A stretch of 64,000 nt of DNA from Chrysophaeum taylorii (Eukaryota > Sar > Pelagophyceae > Pelagomonadales > Pelagomonadaceae), in assembly GCA_029834535.1 (NCBI GenBank), contig JAQMWT010000343.1, positions 1 through 64,000 of the forward strand, read 5' to 3'. Position 1 is the stretch's first letter. Every line of letters begins with the position of its first letter. Position numbers and translations under genes: made by a program. The notes beneath the pieces are model-generated. The model did not search any database. It saw only the letters and a program-made list of their open reading frames with translations, and was not told where the DNA came from. Positions 48,132 through 58,200 of this stretch are shown in pieces.

Positions 48132-49709
48132 ATGTTCTCCAAGCAGCGTTCTTTCGTGGTGCTCGTATTAACATTATGCCCGAGAGGTTTATGCTACGAG
48201 ATCGAGATCACGGTCGGAGGGGTCCCGCGCAAGCTCCACTTTGATGCGGAGGATGCCTTTGACGACATCGCAACGCGGTTTGTCGAAGAGCACGAGCTTC
48301 GCGGTGGTGAGGGGTGCTCGACAGGCTCGTGCGTTGCGAGCATGCTGGTCACGGCGATGCGCCAGCACGTTGGCGACTGTGCTGGATCTATCGCCGTTGA
48401 CGGCAGTCCGTGCTTCAACCGCGTCTCTATTGCCGGCACCGTGTATCGCAAGCAGGGCGCCGCGGAGGTTAAGAGGCAAAAACTCTTGCTGCAAAGGAGC
48501 GAGGACGTTGCGACGCGCGGACGCCGTCGTGAGCGAACAGCGCGCGCGCCCTGTGTGCCGCCGTACTGCGAGGTCGAGTGCGCGACGGTGAATGCGGATG
48601 AGGAAGCGCAACTCGCGGCCGACTTCATCGCCGACGACCCGGAGCTCTCGGCGTTGACGGCGTCCGATCCCGAGCCTCGGCGCTGCCCCGGCGGACGGAT
48701 ATTCCCTATTTTCATTGGAATTCCGGCGACAGAGGTTGTCTCCTGTGTGCCTCGAAAATATCGCGGATTGCACGACAGCGTGCGCGACCTCGCGACTCCG
48801 GGCGAGTACGTATTCGGTCCGAGCGAAGAGGCCGAGTACAAGCGAGCGTATCGCGAGGCTTATTTCGGCATTACCAAGCGTAAAGCTGGTTGGGACTGCT
48901 TGCGCCATTACGAAATTGTTGCCTCGGGCTCGCTTCCGTTATTCGACGGCAACCTCGACGATTGTCCGTCGAAAACGCTCGCGCATTGGCCCAAGCAACT
49001 GCTGAAGCGGCTCTCGCAGCTTCACGGCGTCGTCGCCGTCGAAACCGGCCGTATTTCAGTGGACGCGACGATCCTCGACGCTGGCGGCGAGTATGCGGCG
49101 GCTGCCGCTGGCTTGCTCGCGTTTGCGCGCGCGCGACTCACGACCGATGCCCTCGCCGACTACGTGCTGCGCGCGACGGGCCACGTCAACGCGACGAACG
49201 TCCTCTTTCTTTCATCGCATCCTAGTCCAGACTATATGCGTGACATGCTGTTGCATGGACTGCGGATGCGGCTTGGACGAGGCCTCGTAGACTTTATTCG
49301 TCCGGCGTACATGTATGCTCCCGCGTCCGGCGCCGACCCCGCGCCGCGCAACGTCTCCGCTCATGCCACGCTCTACGGGCACGGCTTCACGTACGCGCAT
49401 CGTTTGCGTGACGACGCTCACCACTTCGTCGATCGTTCGCGAATCGAACACCGCATTCGAGATCATGAATTCGACGTGGTCGTCTACGGTTCTGTCCACC
49501 GTGGCATGCCCTTCTGGCCTGAGGTACAAGCCACCTACTCGCCGAACGACCTCATCTTCGTCGACGGCGAGGACGAGCACGGCTGGTGTCCTTGGAGCGT
49601 GCACCTTCGAAGCCGCGGCTTCTACTTCATGCGGGAGTTGCCGGACGGCTGCCCGCCAGAAGCGCCGGCTCACGCTTTTTTCAACGAGCTCGAGACGGGC
49701 TTCGAGTGA
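48132..49709 (+). CDS. Secreted or luminal glycosyltransferase-like protein
   Basis: 525 residues with a cleavable signal peptide (MFSKQRSFVVLVLTLC, cleavage near LCYE). Residues 20-110 form a small domain (ITVGGVPRKLHFDAEDAFDD, Cys pair near GCSTGSC). Further on, YFGITKRKAGWDCLRHYEIV and ASGSLPLFDGNLDDCP (about 240-280) follow a pattern seen in exostosin/CgeB-type glycosyltransferases (an invariant HYE..A.G..P segment). The C-terminal half (NVLFLSSHPSPDYMRDML; FDVVVYGSVHRGMPFW) looks like an alpha/beta nucleotide-sugar fold. I infer an ER/Golgi enzyme acting on surface glycans, but the family is not certain. No introns needed. It faces away from the DHHC gene, 298 bp apart. Confidence 0.55.
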   Translation: MFSKQRSFVVLVLTLCPRGLCYEIEITVGGVPRKLHFDAEDAFDDIATRFVEEHELRGGEGCSTGSCVASMLVTAMRQHVGDCAGSIAVDGSPCFNRVSIAGTVYRKQGAAEVKRQKLLLQRSEDVATRGRRRERTARAPCVPPYCEVECATVNADEEAQLAADFIADDPELSALTASDPEPRRCPGGRIFPIFIGIPATEVVSCVPRKYRGLHDSVRDLATPGEYVFGPSEEAEYKRAYREAYFGITKRKAGWDCLRHYEIVASGSLPLFDGNLDDCPSKTLAHWPKQLLKRLSQLHGVVAVETGRISVDATILDAGGEYAAAAAGLLAFARARLTTDALADYVLRATGHVNATNVLFLSSHPSPDYMRDMLLHGLRMRLGRGLVDFIRPAYMYAPASGADPAPRNVSAHATLYGHGFTYAHRLRDDAHHFVDRSRIEHRIRDHEFDVVVYGSVHRGMPFWPEVQATYSPNDLIFVDGEDEHGWCPWSVHLRSRGFYFMRELPDGCPPEAPAHAFFNELETGFE

Positions 49710-49734
49710 GGGCGGCAGACGTACCCCGGAGGTC

Positions 49735-50030
49735 ATCTATCGTGGGCGGAGACTAGTAAAGGGCGGCCATAGGCGGGGGGGCACGCGGGCAAGTGGGGAG
49801 GCGAAGACTGCCCCGACGACGTACGCGTCCTGCTGCTGGACACACAAACAACGGAGGGTGACGTCCTGCAGTGCGCTACCGGCCTGGGTTGGGCTACCCG
49901 GGACGGCGACGCGGCTGAGGGAGTGGGAGTAAACTCGGAGGGTAAGGGCAGGGCGAGGCGCGGAAAGGGGAGCAGATCATATCGCGTCGAGAGTGTACGG
50001 GATGAATCGGAACGAGGGTAATTAAGGGTA
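49735..50030 (-). mobile_element. Diverged remnant of the nuclease-ORF mobile family
   Basis: Fills most of the 344-bp gap after the glycosyltransferase-like gene. GGAGGGTGACGTCCTGC, the GCCTGGG..GGG..CC pattern and GGCGACG..G.TGAGGG (49850-49935) align with 2990-3065 and 3377-3450 of the tandem repeat; GGGAGTAAACTC follows. Clearly older than those copies. Confidence 0.45.
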
Positions 50031-50053
50031 AGGTTAAGGACCTAAGGTGAACG

Positions 50054-51120
50054 ATGGTGCACGAAACGACGCGGCAGGTCGGCGTGGTCGTTGCTCGCTC
50101 GAGGGATGATATTCCCTTGCGTAGGCGTTCGACGAGTTCATGGAGGCGTGGGGCGAATGGCGCGAGTCGCACGAGGGACGCATGGACAAGTTCCGATTGA
50201 TGCTGCGTGTGTGTGGTGCGTAGAGCAAAGAGAGACGAAGTTTGCAGGGGAGGTCGAGAGGCAGCTTCGGCTCCGGCTGGCGCACGTCCAAGAGGTCCGC
50301 CCCAAGGGTCCGCGCGTGGTGACAGACGTCGCGAGGCCAGGGGCGTCGATCAGCAAATGGATCCCAGGTTTACCGCGCGGCAAAGCCAACTACCAGGGCA
50401 ACGAGGAAGCTCGATCGAGCGCGGACCTCGAGAGCGCGTCGGCGTGCTTGAACGAAGCGATGGATTTCGCGACGGAGGCGCGGAAGAAACTGGAAGGCGC
50501 TTTGGGGCGTGGTCGCGAGACTTGCGAATCCGACGACGACCGCGAATCGCGCGGCCCGCTCGGCTTCGAGGTCTCCGCCGCCGACTACGTGTGCTACATG
50601 GTGCAAATGCTGGGTATGGTCGACGCCGAGTTCGACGCGCAGCGCAACCTCGCCGACGAGCTCGCGGAGAGGCGCGATAACGCGAGCAGGGCGGGTTTCC
50701 GGCGACTCGAGGGCCTCGTACGTCTGCGTAGACGGATAGGAATCACCTGCGTGGCGCAGCTCTCCATTGTCGAGGTGCAGCCGCATGTCATCACCGAGAC
50801 GGTAAGCAAGCGTGTTGTTGTTTCGACCACGGCGATATCGTCGCCTTTTTTAGGTCGACGAGATCGCTCGGATCGTCGCGACGTCCGACGTGCGATGCCC
50901 TTGTTTTTTCGTGTCCATGCCGTGAAAGCTGCGCGCGCAGGCGATCGCGGCAGATCGCGCGACCCAACAACAGCAAGGGACTTCTCCAACACCGTCGCAG
51001 AAGAAGAAACCGAGACGACGGCGCAAGAAGAAGTCCTCATCTGGGACGCCGCAGGCCGACGTCGCCGCGGACGAGGAGGAGGAGGAGCCCCCCCCAGCAG
51101 ACTCCCTCCCTAGGAGCTAG
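50054..51120 (+). CDS. Unknown helical protein with basic C-tail, five exons
   Basis: Exons: 50054-50077, 50125-50206, 50248-50801, 50854-50889, 50941-51120; 291 residues; introns 47, 41, 52 and 51 nt, all GT-AG with matching phases. Start MVHETTRQ then AFDEFMEAWGEWRESHEGRM. Mostly charged helix; a more ordered core near 150-220 (AADYVCYMVQMLGMVDAEFD and QLSIVEVQPHVITET). The tail is Gln/Ser-rich, then strongly basic (KKKPRRRRKKK, a probable nuclear-localisation signal) and ends with a Glu run. No family recognised. Head-to-tail with the next multi-exon gene; both are intron-rich, unlike most of the window. Confidence 0.6.
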
Positions 51121-51316
51121 TATTATTGGCTACAAGTAAGTAATCCTTTCTGGTTCTCCTCTTTCCGCTCCTCCCTTTAATAATAACCTTTGAGTAAGTT
51201 TATTCCTAATAAACCCTTTCTGGCGGTTGTGGTAAGAACTGAGAACATCCATCACCCAGTCGTCGTCACGAAGTCAACGGTCGCGCCCGTTATTGTTACC
51301 CGAAGCAGAAGGCGCG

Positions 51317-53046
51317 ATGGGCCAAGCAGAGTCGACGACGCTCTCGAAGCGGTCGGTGCAGTCCACCGCGCGCATCGCGAGCCAAGTGGAGCTTGAGGTA
51401 GTAACGTGGTGGTATGTGTCGGCTGACCGGAGGCGTTCTCTCGTAGGACGAAGAGCGCGTCGAATCATACTTTTCGGCCGCGATGGTCGTTGGCGAGGGC
51501 GAGGAGGCCGAAGTGCTGATGCGAGTCCCCGTGTGGTGGTGGTTGTCACCAAGCTCGGTCGCAGGCCGATTACCTCCTACACCGAGGAGGGCGAGGACGG
51601 CGAGTCGTATGGCGGGGTGAGCAACGCGTACTACTGCGCCGAGAAAGGGCAACGGTTCTCGATCAAGTGCTCGCTGCTCCGACCGCCGCCGGAAGGCGTA
51701 TCGTTCGGGGCGCGCGTCTACGTCGACTCGGGCGCGACAAATGTCGCGTACAGTCGTGCCGGTTTAGTCGATGATCCGACTGTTGTCGTCGACACCGCCG
51801 AATTCGACGTGCGTCCTCGAGTTGACTTGTGGTGATGGCATCGCAGCACTATTTTTGGTTCGGTCCCAACGAGACGGAGTACGTTGTGCGCGGCTTCTAC
51901 CGCGATAGCGAGACGTCCTTTCCGTTCATCTTCGGCTCGCCCGACGAGACGGCGCCGGGAGTCTGCTTGGGGGGGGTCCATTTCGGCGAGTCCACAACAA
52001 CGAAAACAACACCGACGCCGACGCCGAGTGAGCGCCTTGAGGTCGCTCGGAGCTTGGGGGCCGTGCGCATCCAGTTCACCAAGGTCAAGAAGTGGCTCAA
52101 GAAGAAGAAGCAGCGCCCGCAGCAACGCGAGCACGACGTCAAGAAGAAGCGACGCATCGGCGGAGCAGCCTCCGAATGGGCCGACGCCAAGGGCGCGCAC
52201 GTGGCAGCGATCCCCGCCAAAATCACGAGGTCGACGGCTCCGAACCGCAACCCGACCACGAGGCGGTCCTCTCGCCCGACGTTCTCTTCGAGTGCCGCCT
52301 CTTCTACAACGACTTCGCCGGCTACCGCAAGCAAGCCTCCGTCGGCAGCGCCATGTGAGAGAGATGTTCGAGTACGTCCCGGTGACTGCATGGTAGGCTC
52401 GACCCCGCAGCCTTCAGGGGCCTTCCGTTCCAAGCACTCGGTGCGTCGTAGAACCCGCAGTCTGCCGTGTCATCCCGCTCGCGCAGCGCAAATTGACGTG
52501 CGACGGCGTTGCGTCGACACCTTCATCCGCGCGCTCCAGCGAGGTCAACTCATGATCGAAACAGATCAAAGGCTCGTGGCCATCTCCCAGTCCGAAAATG
52601 TGGCGCCATCGCTCGCAGACGCGACCAACAGCGCAGTACCCGTACCGAGCGTCGCCGACGCCATCTCCCGCACCCTGTCGCCCGCGGCCGCCTACCTCGT
52701 CTGCGTCGGTAAGCGCAAGGAGGGCAACTACGGCGAGCGCGAGGTCCAGAGCTCTCGCGCCCACCCGGACCCAGCCCTCGACCGCGACGCCAAAATCGAC
52801 GAGCTCCAGGCGTTCTTCACCGATCGCCCGGACCACTACGATCTCCGAGCGCTCGTTGACGACAATAAGGAGAACAATGACCCTGGCGATCCCGCCGTCA
52901 ACCATCTCCTCAGCGGCTACTGGTTCCCGACCATGCGCCAGCGCAACAAAAAAAAGAAAAGCTCCTCCACCAAACCAAAGGTCCGAGCTTATGCCGTCTC
53001 TTTCGCCGCCATCGTCGTCCTCGACGATGACGACGACGAGGACTGA
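51317..53046 (+). CDS. DUF7918-like protein with potential N-myristoylation site, seven exons
   Basis: Exons: 51317-51397, 51447-51532, 51565-51808, 51847-52200, 52230-52354, 52397-52440, 52487-53046; 497 residues; introns 49, 32, 38, 29, 42 and 46 nt. The 29- and 32-nt introns are unusually short, but frame and phase require them. Starts MGQAESTTLS, so Gly2 could be myristoylated. A beta-rich domain spans about 60-190 (ITSYTEEGEDGESYGG, NAYYCAEKGQRFSIKCSLL, FWFGPNETEYVVRGFYRD, then LGAVRIQFTKV). This matches the layout of DUF7918 proteins of fungi and protists by eye only. C-terminal half is charged, with Lys runs and an Asp-rich end. Role unknown. Confidence 0.55.
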
Positions 53047-53270
53047 GCTTTTGCCCCTCTTCTTCTTCTTCTTCTTCTTCTTCTACAGATTTTGTGGGTG
53101 AGGTCCATAGGAGCGTGTGTTTTCGACGTATGCACTCCAACCTCCTAAGAACGCGACCTCTCCAATCGTGTAGAACCACATCTCCAATAGTCGCACTAAG
53201 AAGACATGCCTCCCTCAACTCCAAACATCTCAACACCATGACGCACGCGTCGGAGGTCGTTACATTAAAA

Positions 53271-53960
53271 ACAAGTGCAGGCCACTAAGTTTGCCCAGAT
53301 CTTTAACGACATCCAACGCGAATACGTTGCGTATGCTGCGTACGCCGAAAGGAAATTCTGCGGGGTTGACCCGGCAGCCTCGCGGGGTCCGTTCCGGGAC
53401 AGCCTCGCGGAGTTCGGGCCCGTGCAGGGGTTTGTAGTTGCTCAGAGAGTTGGTAATTTCGCGGAGGGTAGTGACAATCTACATGGTCTTCCCCACCGTG
53501 TTGCCCGTCGAATTGGCATCAACACTTGCCTTAAGGAGGGTGCTCCTTCCATCGCGGCAGCCACGGCGGCTCAGACAACACGCATCTACCGGCGTCTCTC
53601 CATCACGGCGCGCCGTGAGCGTGCTCGTCTCCATCTAGCAAGCCTCCAGTATGTCGAAGGCGGTGCAGCCACCGCCCACCTCCGGCACCGGCATTACGCA
53701 CAGGCAGGCGCACTTCAGGGAGCGCCAAGACGCTTACGGAAACGCCAACGGCCCCTACGTCTCTCGGCCGCCGGGTCCCTGGCGGCGCCCGGACGGTCAG
53801 GCTAACGCCTTGCCGTCCCCCTTACACCCACTCACCCCACTCTCATTTCAGCTCGACGCTCTTCTCGCCCCGCCAATCTAAGCTGCTTTGATCAGCGCAC
53901 GTTCGCTAACCTTTGAGTCTACTCCTAAACCCCACATTCACTTAGTTCTCAAACCTCCAA
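53271..53960 (+). mobile_element. Old mobile-element remnant with nuclease-family ORF piece
   Basis: The left edge ACAAGTGCAGGCCACTAAG is the shared terminus of the Helitron-derived copies in reverse orientation; the right part (53870-53935, CCGCCAATCTAAGCTGCTTT and ACCTTTGAGT) is their GC-rich block. Between them lies a plus-strand relic (about 53330-53800) related to the ORF at 3279-4212: FGPVQGFVVAQRVGNFAEGS and AAQTTRIYRRL. So here the two families share one pair of ends, suggesting that the nuclease-like ORF was carried by, or inserted into, the Helitron-type unit. Confidence 0.5.
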
Positions 53961-55028
53961 AGTTTCGCTTTGCGCTGACTTCGACCCGGTCCCTCAATTC
54001 GAACTCAACCACATCAACCGTGGTGTGATGAGTACACTTGGCCGAGCCGATCTAACCTGGTTTGACCCCCCCAAAAAAAAAAAAAGGATAAGTTTGGTTT
54101 TTGTTGCCAATGTTGGATATTTCGATACATTTTCTTCGCAGAGGCAGTTGGTTGGGTTGGATTATCATCTTGACGCGACGCGTCTCCAGGTTGGTTTTGT
54201 GAGATTCATTTCTTCGCCGACGTACGCATTTTTGATTGGTTTGGTTTGATTCATTCTCTTCGCCGACGCACGCCTTTTTTCTTTTTTTTCTTTGCCTCTT
54301 CGCCTAGGCATTCCTGAACCATGGACGACCTCGAGCTGCGCGCCGGGCTGAGTTGAAAGATTTGAAGGACCTGTTCGACGAGAAGTTGCGGACCCAGGAG
54401 ATGTACGACGCTGGCGTCGAGGAAATCCTTAAGAAATACGCTGCAGAGCCTGCGCCGCCGCAAGCGCCATGGCACCAGCCCCTGCACCTGCTCCGGCACC
54501 ACCACCGGCACCAGCGACGACAACGGCGGCGGCGGCTCCGGCTGAAGCCGCTGCACCGTTTACAACGAAGCGACATGCAATACCTCTATTGGATCTTTCT
54601 TTATGGTCCCAGGGCGGGTGTTAGAGCGCCGGCCGTCGCCAGAGGAGAGCAAATCCGAACGTGTTCGTCATCTCCATGCCAAGAGTTTTGGCCACAATGA
54701 TGCGCGTTGCTCGGAAGGAACGGCGCGCGTGTCTTGCGGGCCCCAGAAGACGACGCGACCGAGAACGCTGGATGTTGGCATTGGCTGGTTTGGCGGTTGG
54801 TTTGGTTGGATTGCTCGGGTTGATTCCGTTCGCCTGGTTGGTTGGGTTTGATTTTCTAGGGTCAAAGTATTTCGCCTGGTTGGTCGAGTTTGATTTTCTG
54901 GGATCGCATTTTTTCAAGGAACGGCCACCTAGTTGGAACGGCTCGGCCAATGACGGTGAGGTCGACTGCTAAAGAGGGGGGATGTGTGTATGGTGCATAA
55001 AGATGTATAGTTGTCTTTAAATGTCGAC
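53961..55028. other. AT-richer spacer with small tandem repeats
   Basis: No complete gene. Two 2-copy tandem repeats: GATTCATT.TCTTCGCCGACG at about 54210-54270, and a ~41-bp unit GCCTGGTTGGT..GTTTGATT at about 54829-54910. A SHOCT-like coding fragment lies in the middle (54310-54600). 54958-55026 matches the TCGACTGCTAAGAG terminus family twice, abutting the LTR retrotransposon. Base composition is less GC-rich than the gene block. Confidence 0.4.
54310..54600 (+). pseudogene. Coding fragment with SHOCT-like helix and Pro/Ala linker
   Basis: Translation gives LKDLKDLFDEKLRTQEMYDA followed by GVEEILKKYA, resembling the short SHOCT oligomerisation motif (LxxLxxxGLITxEEY). In the next frame comes an Ala/Pro-rich run (APAPAPAPAPPPAPATTTAA). 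No start, stop or neighbouring exon is convincing, so this is probably a relic of a gene or of a mobile element. Confidence 0.25.
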
Positions 55029-55118
55029 TGTGGCGGCAACTCCCGCCTCCTAAGGCTTACCCCTCTTCTAGGGCCCCCCCTTATCAGGGGCACCCTACTC
55101 CGTTCCGATGAGGTCAGA

Positions 55119-55251
55119 GTTTTCTCTGACATCATCTTCCTTTTCCGTGACATGTGTCACCGAGTTTTCTCTGACATCATCTTCCTTTTCCGTGACATGT
55201 GTCACCGAGTTTTCTCTGACATCATCTTCCTTTTCCGTGACATGTGTCACC
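55119..55251 (+). repeat. Three tandem 45-bp units
   Basis: Three near-identical 45-bp units starting at 55119, 55164 and 55209 (each GTTTTCTCTGACATCATCTT then CCTTTTCCGTGACATGTGTC). CTGACATCA and GTGACATGTGTCAC contain TGACA/TGTCA palindromes. The position near the 5' end of the retrotransposon suggests an LTR or leader enhancer-like array (inference). Because 45 is a multiple of three, it also makes a spurious repetitive peptide. Confidence 0.85.
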
Positions 55252-55899
55252 CTGATTTCTGATTTCGATTATCTTTGATCATAAAGCAACAGCCGATCCT
55301 CAAGTTGAGAGGACCAGGCGCAGGAGTTGTTTGTGGTCGCGTGGCGGGAGAACGGCCATCCTCGTCCAGTGATCCCACCAAGGGCACGGACGCGATCGGC
55401 GAGCCAGGATTCGAAGGCACGCCAGGTAGCCCCTAAAATTCTCCTTACGCCACAGGTGGTGGAGGAATACGAGATTCGAGCGACTATATCGGTCGCAACG
55501 AACTAGTGCATCTTGCATTCTCTACACGGTCCGGACAAGCCGTGCGCGCCCTGATCAAGCGCGCCGACAAGGAATTCCAGAAGGACCATTGCCGTGGGAA
55601 AGTTCCCCGGCCGGATACGTTTGTCGTCGGAAGTGACGACGCGCGATTTGGTGCTAACCGACGCGCAACCCGGGTACCGCTGCCGCAGGCGAGCGGAGTG
55701 AGATCGCAACTCACGGATAAGGCATTGTTTGCCGGGCAGAGACGAGTTCTGCCGCCCACCGTACGGATAGATTTGTCGGTGGAAGACGCACGCAACGACG
55801 ATATTACGCGTGTCGTGGACGATTAGAAGTTCCGGAGCCGAAGGAGCACGAGAACGACGACGACTCAACCATTTTGGACCCGCTCTGATCTCGGCCGAT

Positions 55900-58200
55900 T
55901 AGAACGAGCCAGAGCCGATATGGAAGACGATGATGCTGCCGTCGAGCAGCTACGATATGAAGAACCGCCAAGCCGTCAGGATGAGACGAACGAGCGGAAT
56001 GATGATGATGATGATGATGACGATGAAGAAGAGCACGATACAGAAGTTGACGAGGAAGAAGAGCTAAACTACAACTACAAGCCCACGGAGAGACCGGCGG
56101 GAGGACGATCGACAGCTCCGTCAACGCGTGCAGAACCCCCGGATGCAACGAAAATGAATGAGTTCTACGAAGCTCACTTGCGGGCATTACGCGAAGAGAA
56201 CGAACGCGCGCAAGAACGACTTTTAAAACTCTTAGGGGAAGAGAACGAACGAAAAGAACGGCTACACCGGAAGGAGATAAAAATAATGCGAGAGCAACTG
56301 CGTATGGCCAATGCTCGAGCAGACGCCCTCCAAGATCAAGCAAGCGCGTTGACACGGGAAATAGATGAATTGCGTATGCCGAATCGCCCGAGGCGAGCGA
56401 ACGGTCTCGAGGAGAATTCCGAACTTCGAAGGTACCGCCGCCCACGCGAACGCGAGCGAAAGTCAGGAAGCCGCGCGACGACGACGACGAGTCGTCCGAG
56501 ATGACCGAAACGTCGTTAAACTACGATCAAGAGCAATCCAAGTCGAAGGAGCTCACCCAAACCAAAATCCCCACAGAATCGAAGAATTTGACCGAAACGT
56601 CGTTAAACTACGGGTCGAAGCCGTCTACCGCTTCTAACCCGGTGTCACCGTTGGTGGCACGATATGATTTGTCGTCAGCTGACACAACCCTCGGTCTTGA
56701 CGACGCGCCGGAGTTATGTGTGAATCCGATTTACGAGCCCCGTGCAGCCGATGACGCCCAAAGTAAAGGACCCGCCGCTGCTACGCTCGATGCTATGAGT
56801 TTACCTCCGAACATTCAAGTGGATGGCACGTCGCCTCCACGATCGATCGACGATGCGTCGCAGAGGATTATCTCGAATGATAAGCGCGCACCTGAGTACA
56901 CACCATCGAACGTCACGTGCCCTTTGGTGGCCAGTTTTTGACAGATATGACGTCGGGGACGACGCCTTCTTCTTTGCAGCCCCCCGACGAACCGACTGCA
57001 GACGTTTTTGCAGATTTTTTCCCTTTGACGATGGCAGACAATTCGTGTGCCGACATTTTTAGTGACGAGGCGATTGCCGATATTCGAAGCGATGGAGTGG
57101 ATGAGAGGCCGAGTGAAACGGCCGAGAAAATGAATACGAAAGCGGAAGAGATGAAGAATCTTATAACGCATGAACTGCCTTTGGAGCTCAGTGAAAGCCC
57201 TGGCGTATTACTCACGAACGAAGAGTTCAAAGATTTTCAGCCTGCATATGATGATGGCTACGTGATAAAGAAAGATCCCGAACATACTATGAGGGATGAG
57301 TATAGCTGCCGCCCGGAACCGAATTTGGATGGGACGATCAGCATGGATAATAGGAAGATGAGCGTACCGACGATAAGGATACGAGCTCAATGTTTCCTGA
57401 AGAAGAAAGCGCCAGAGCGGAAAGAAGTACAATTCCGACCCCGAGGCACGGAGTTATTGGCCAACCGAGATTTAATTTACGTTTGGTCGGAGGTTTGGCA
57501 AAAAGACGACGAAGGCGTCGATGTTTGGATAGACGAGACGATTGAGCCAGTTCGGATAGACTTGGGAGCACCAGTCGCCTACAGGGACGATCCAGAGGTA
57601 CTAGGACCTGCCGAACTGACGCCAGAGAGAGACAAAGATAACAAGAGCCCCAGTCGAAGTTCGCGCCGGCACAGACGACGCCGATCGCGCGACGACGAAT
57701 ACGACGGAGGCCGACACCAATATAATTCGAGTTTTTCGAGCGCAACGCTCGCATTTACGACCCCTTGCGGTCAACAGTTACCATTAGGAGTGACGGTGTA
57801 CCCGAACACGGACACCCGCACCGACGACGCAGCCGACGCCCTTGCCGCGGCCGCATTCGAAGATCTTGCTCGCCCACCGATGGACGAGCCACCCAACGAC
57901 GTGCTGACCAATCGTCGGTCTTTGGCACAGATTTATGAGCAGATGTCGAGCGATGAGCTCGAAGATTCGAGCGAGGAACTTGAAGCTCGATACTGGGAAG
58001 GCGATTCAGATTCGGAAGATGAAGAAGCTACACTCTGTGAACCAGTGTCTGCGTTAACGTTATTTGACGAGTCGTCCATGGACGACCCACCGTTTATTTT
58101 TGATGAGGAAGCCCTCGATGCCATCGGCTTATCTTTGGACCCTCCAGAGACGACCGCTGGCGACCGAACTGGCTGTGAGCCAGACATGAATTTCTGCAGT
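55900..58200 (+). mobile_element. Gag-like region of the LTR retrotransposon
   Basis: Part of the fossil element. It begins with an acidic segment and a strong coiled coil (MNEFYEAHLRALREENERAQ and on to about 56400), as expected of a particle-forming protein, followed by Pro/Ser-rich disordered stretches. The segment LTSGTTPS with nearby FLKKKAPE near 56945-57420 recurs in altered form just downstream (LTSGTTPS near 58273, FLLKKPPE near 58470), so part of the region is internally duplicated. No CCHC knuckle was seen. Confidence 0.55.

Noticed and set aside
55119-55251. Direct repeats reminiscent of a CRISPR array
   Set aside because: Units are contiguous without unique spacers, and the genome is eukaryotic.
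55011-55262. Small plus-strand ORF with three FRDMCHR repeats
   Set aside because: Produced by the 45-bp tandem repeat whose period is a multiple of three; no support as a protein.
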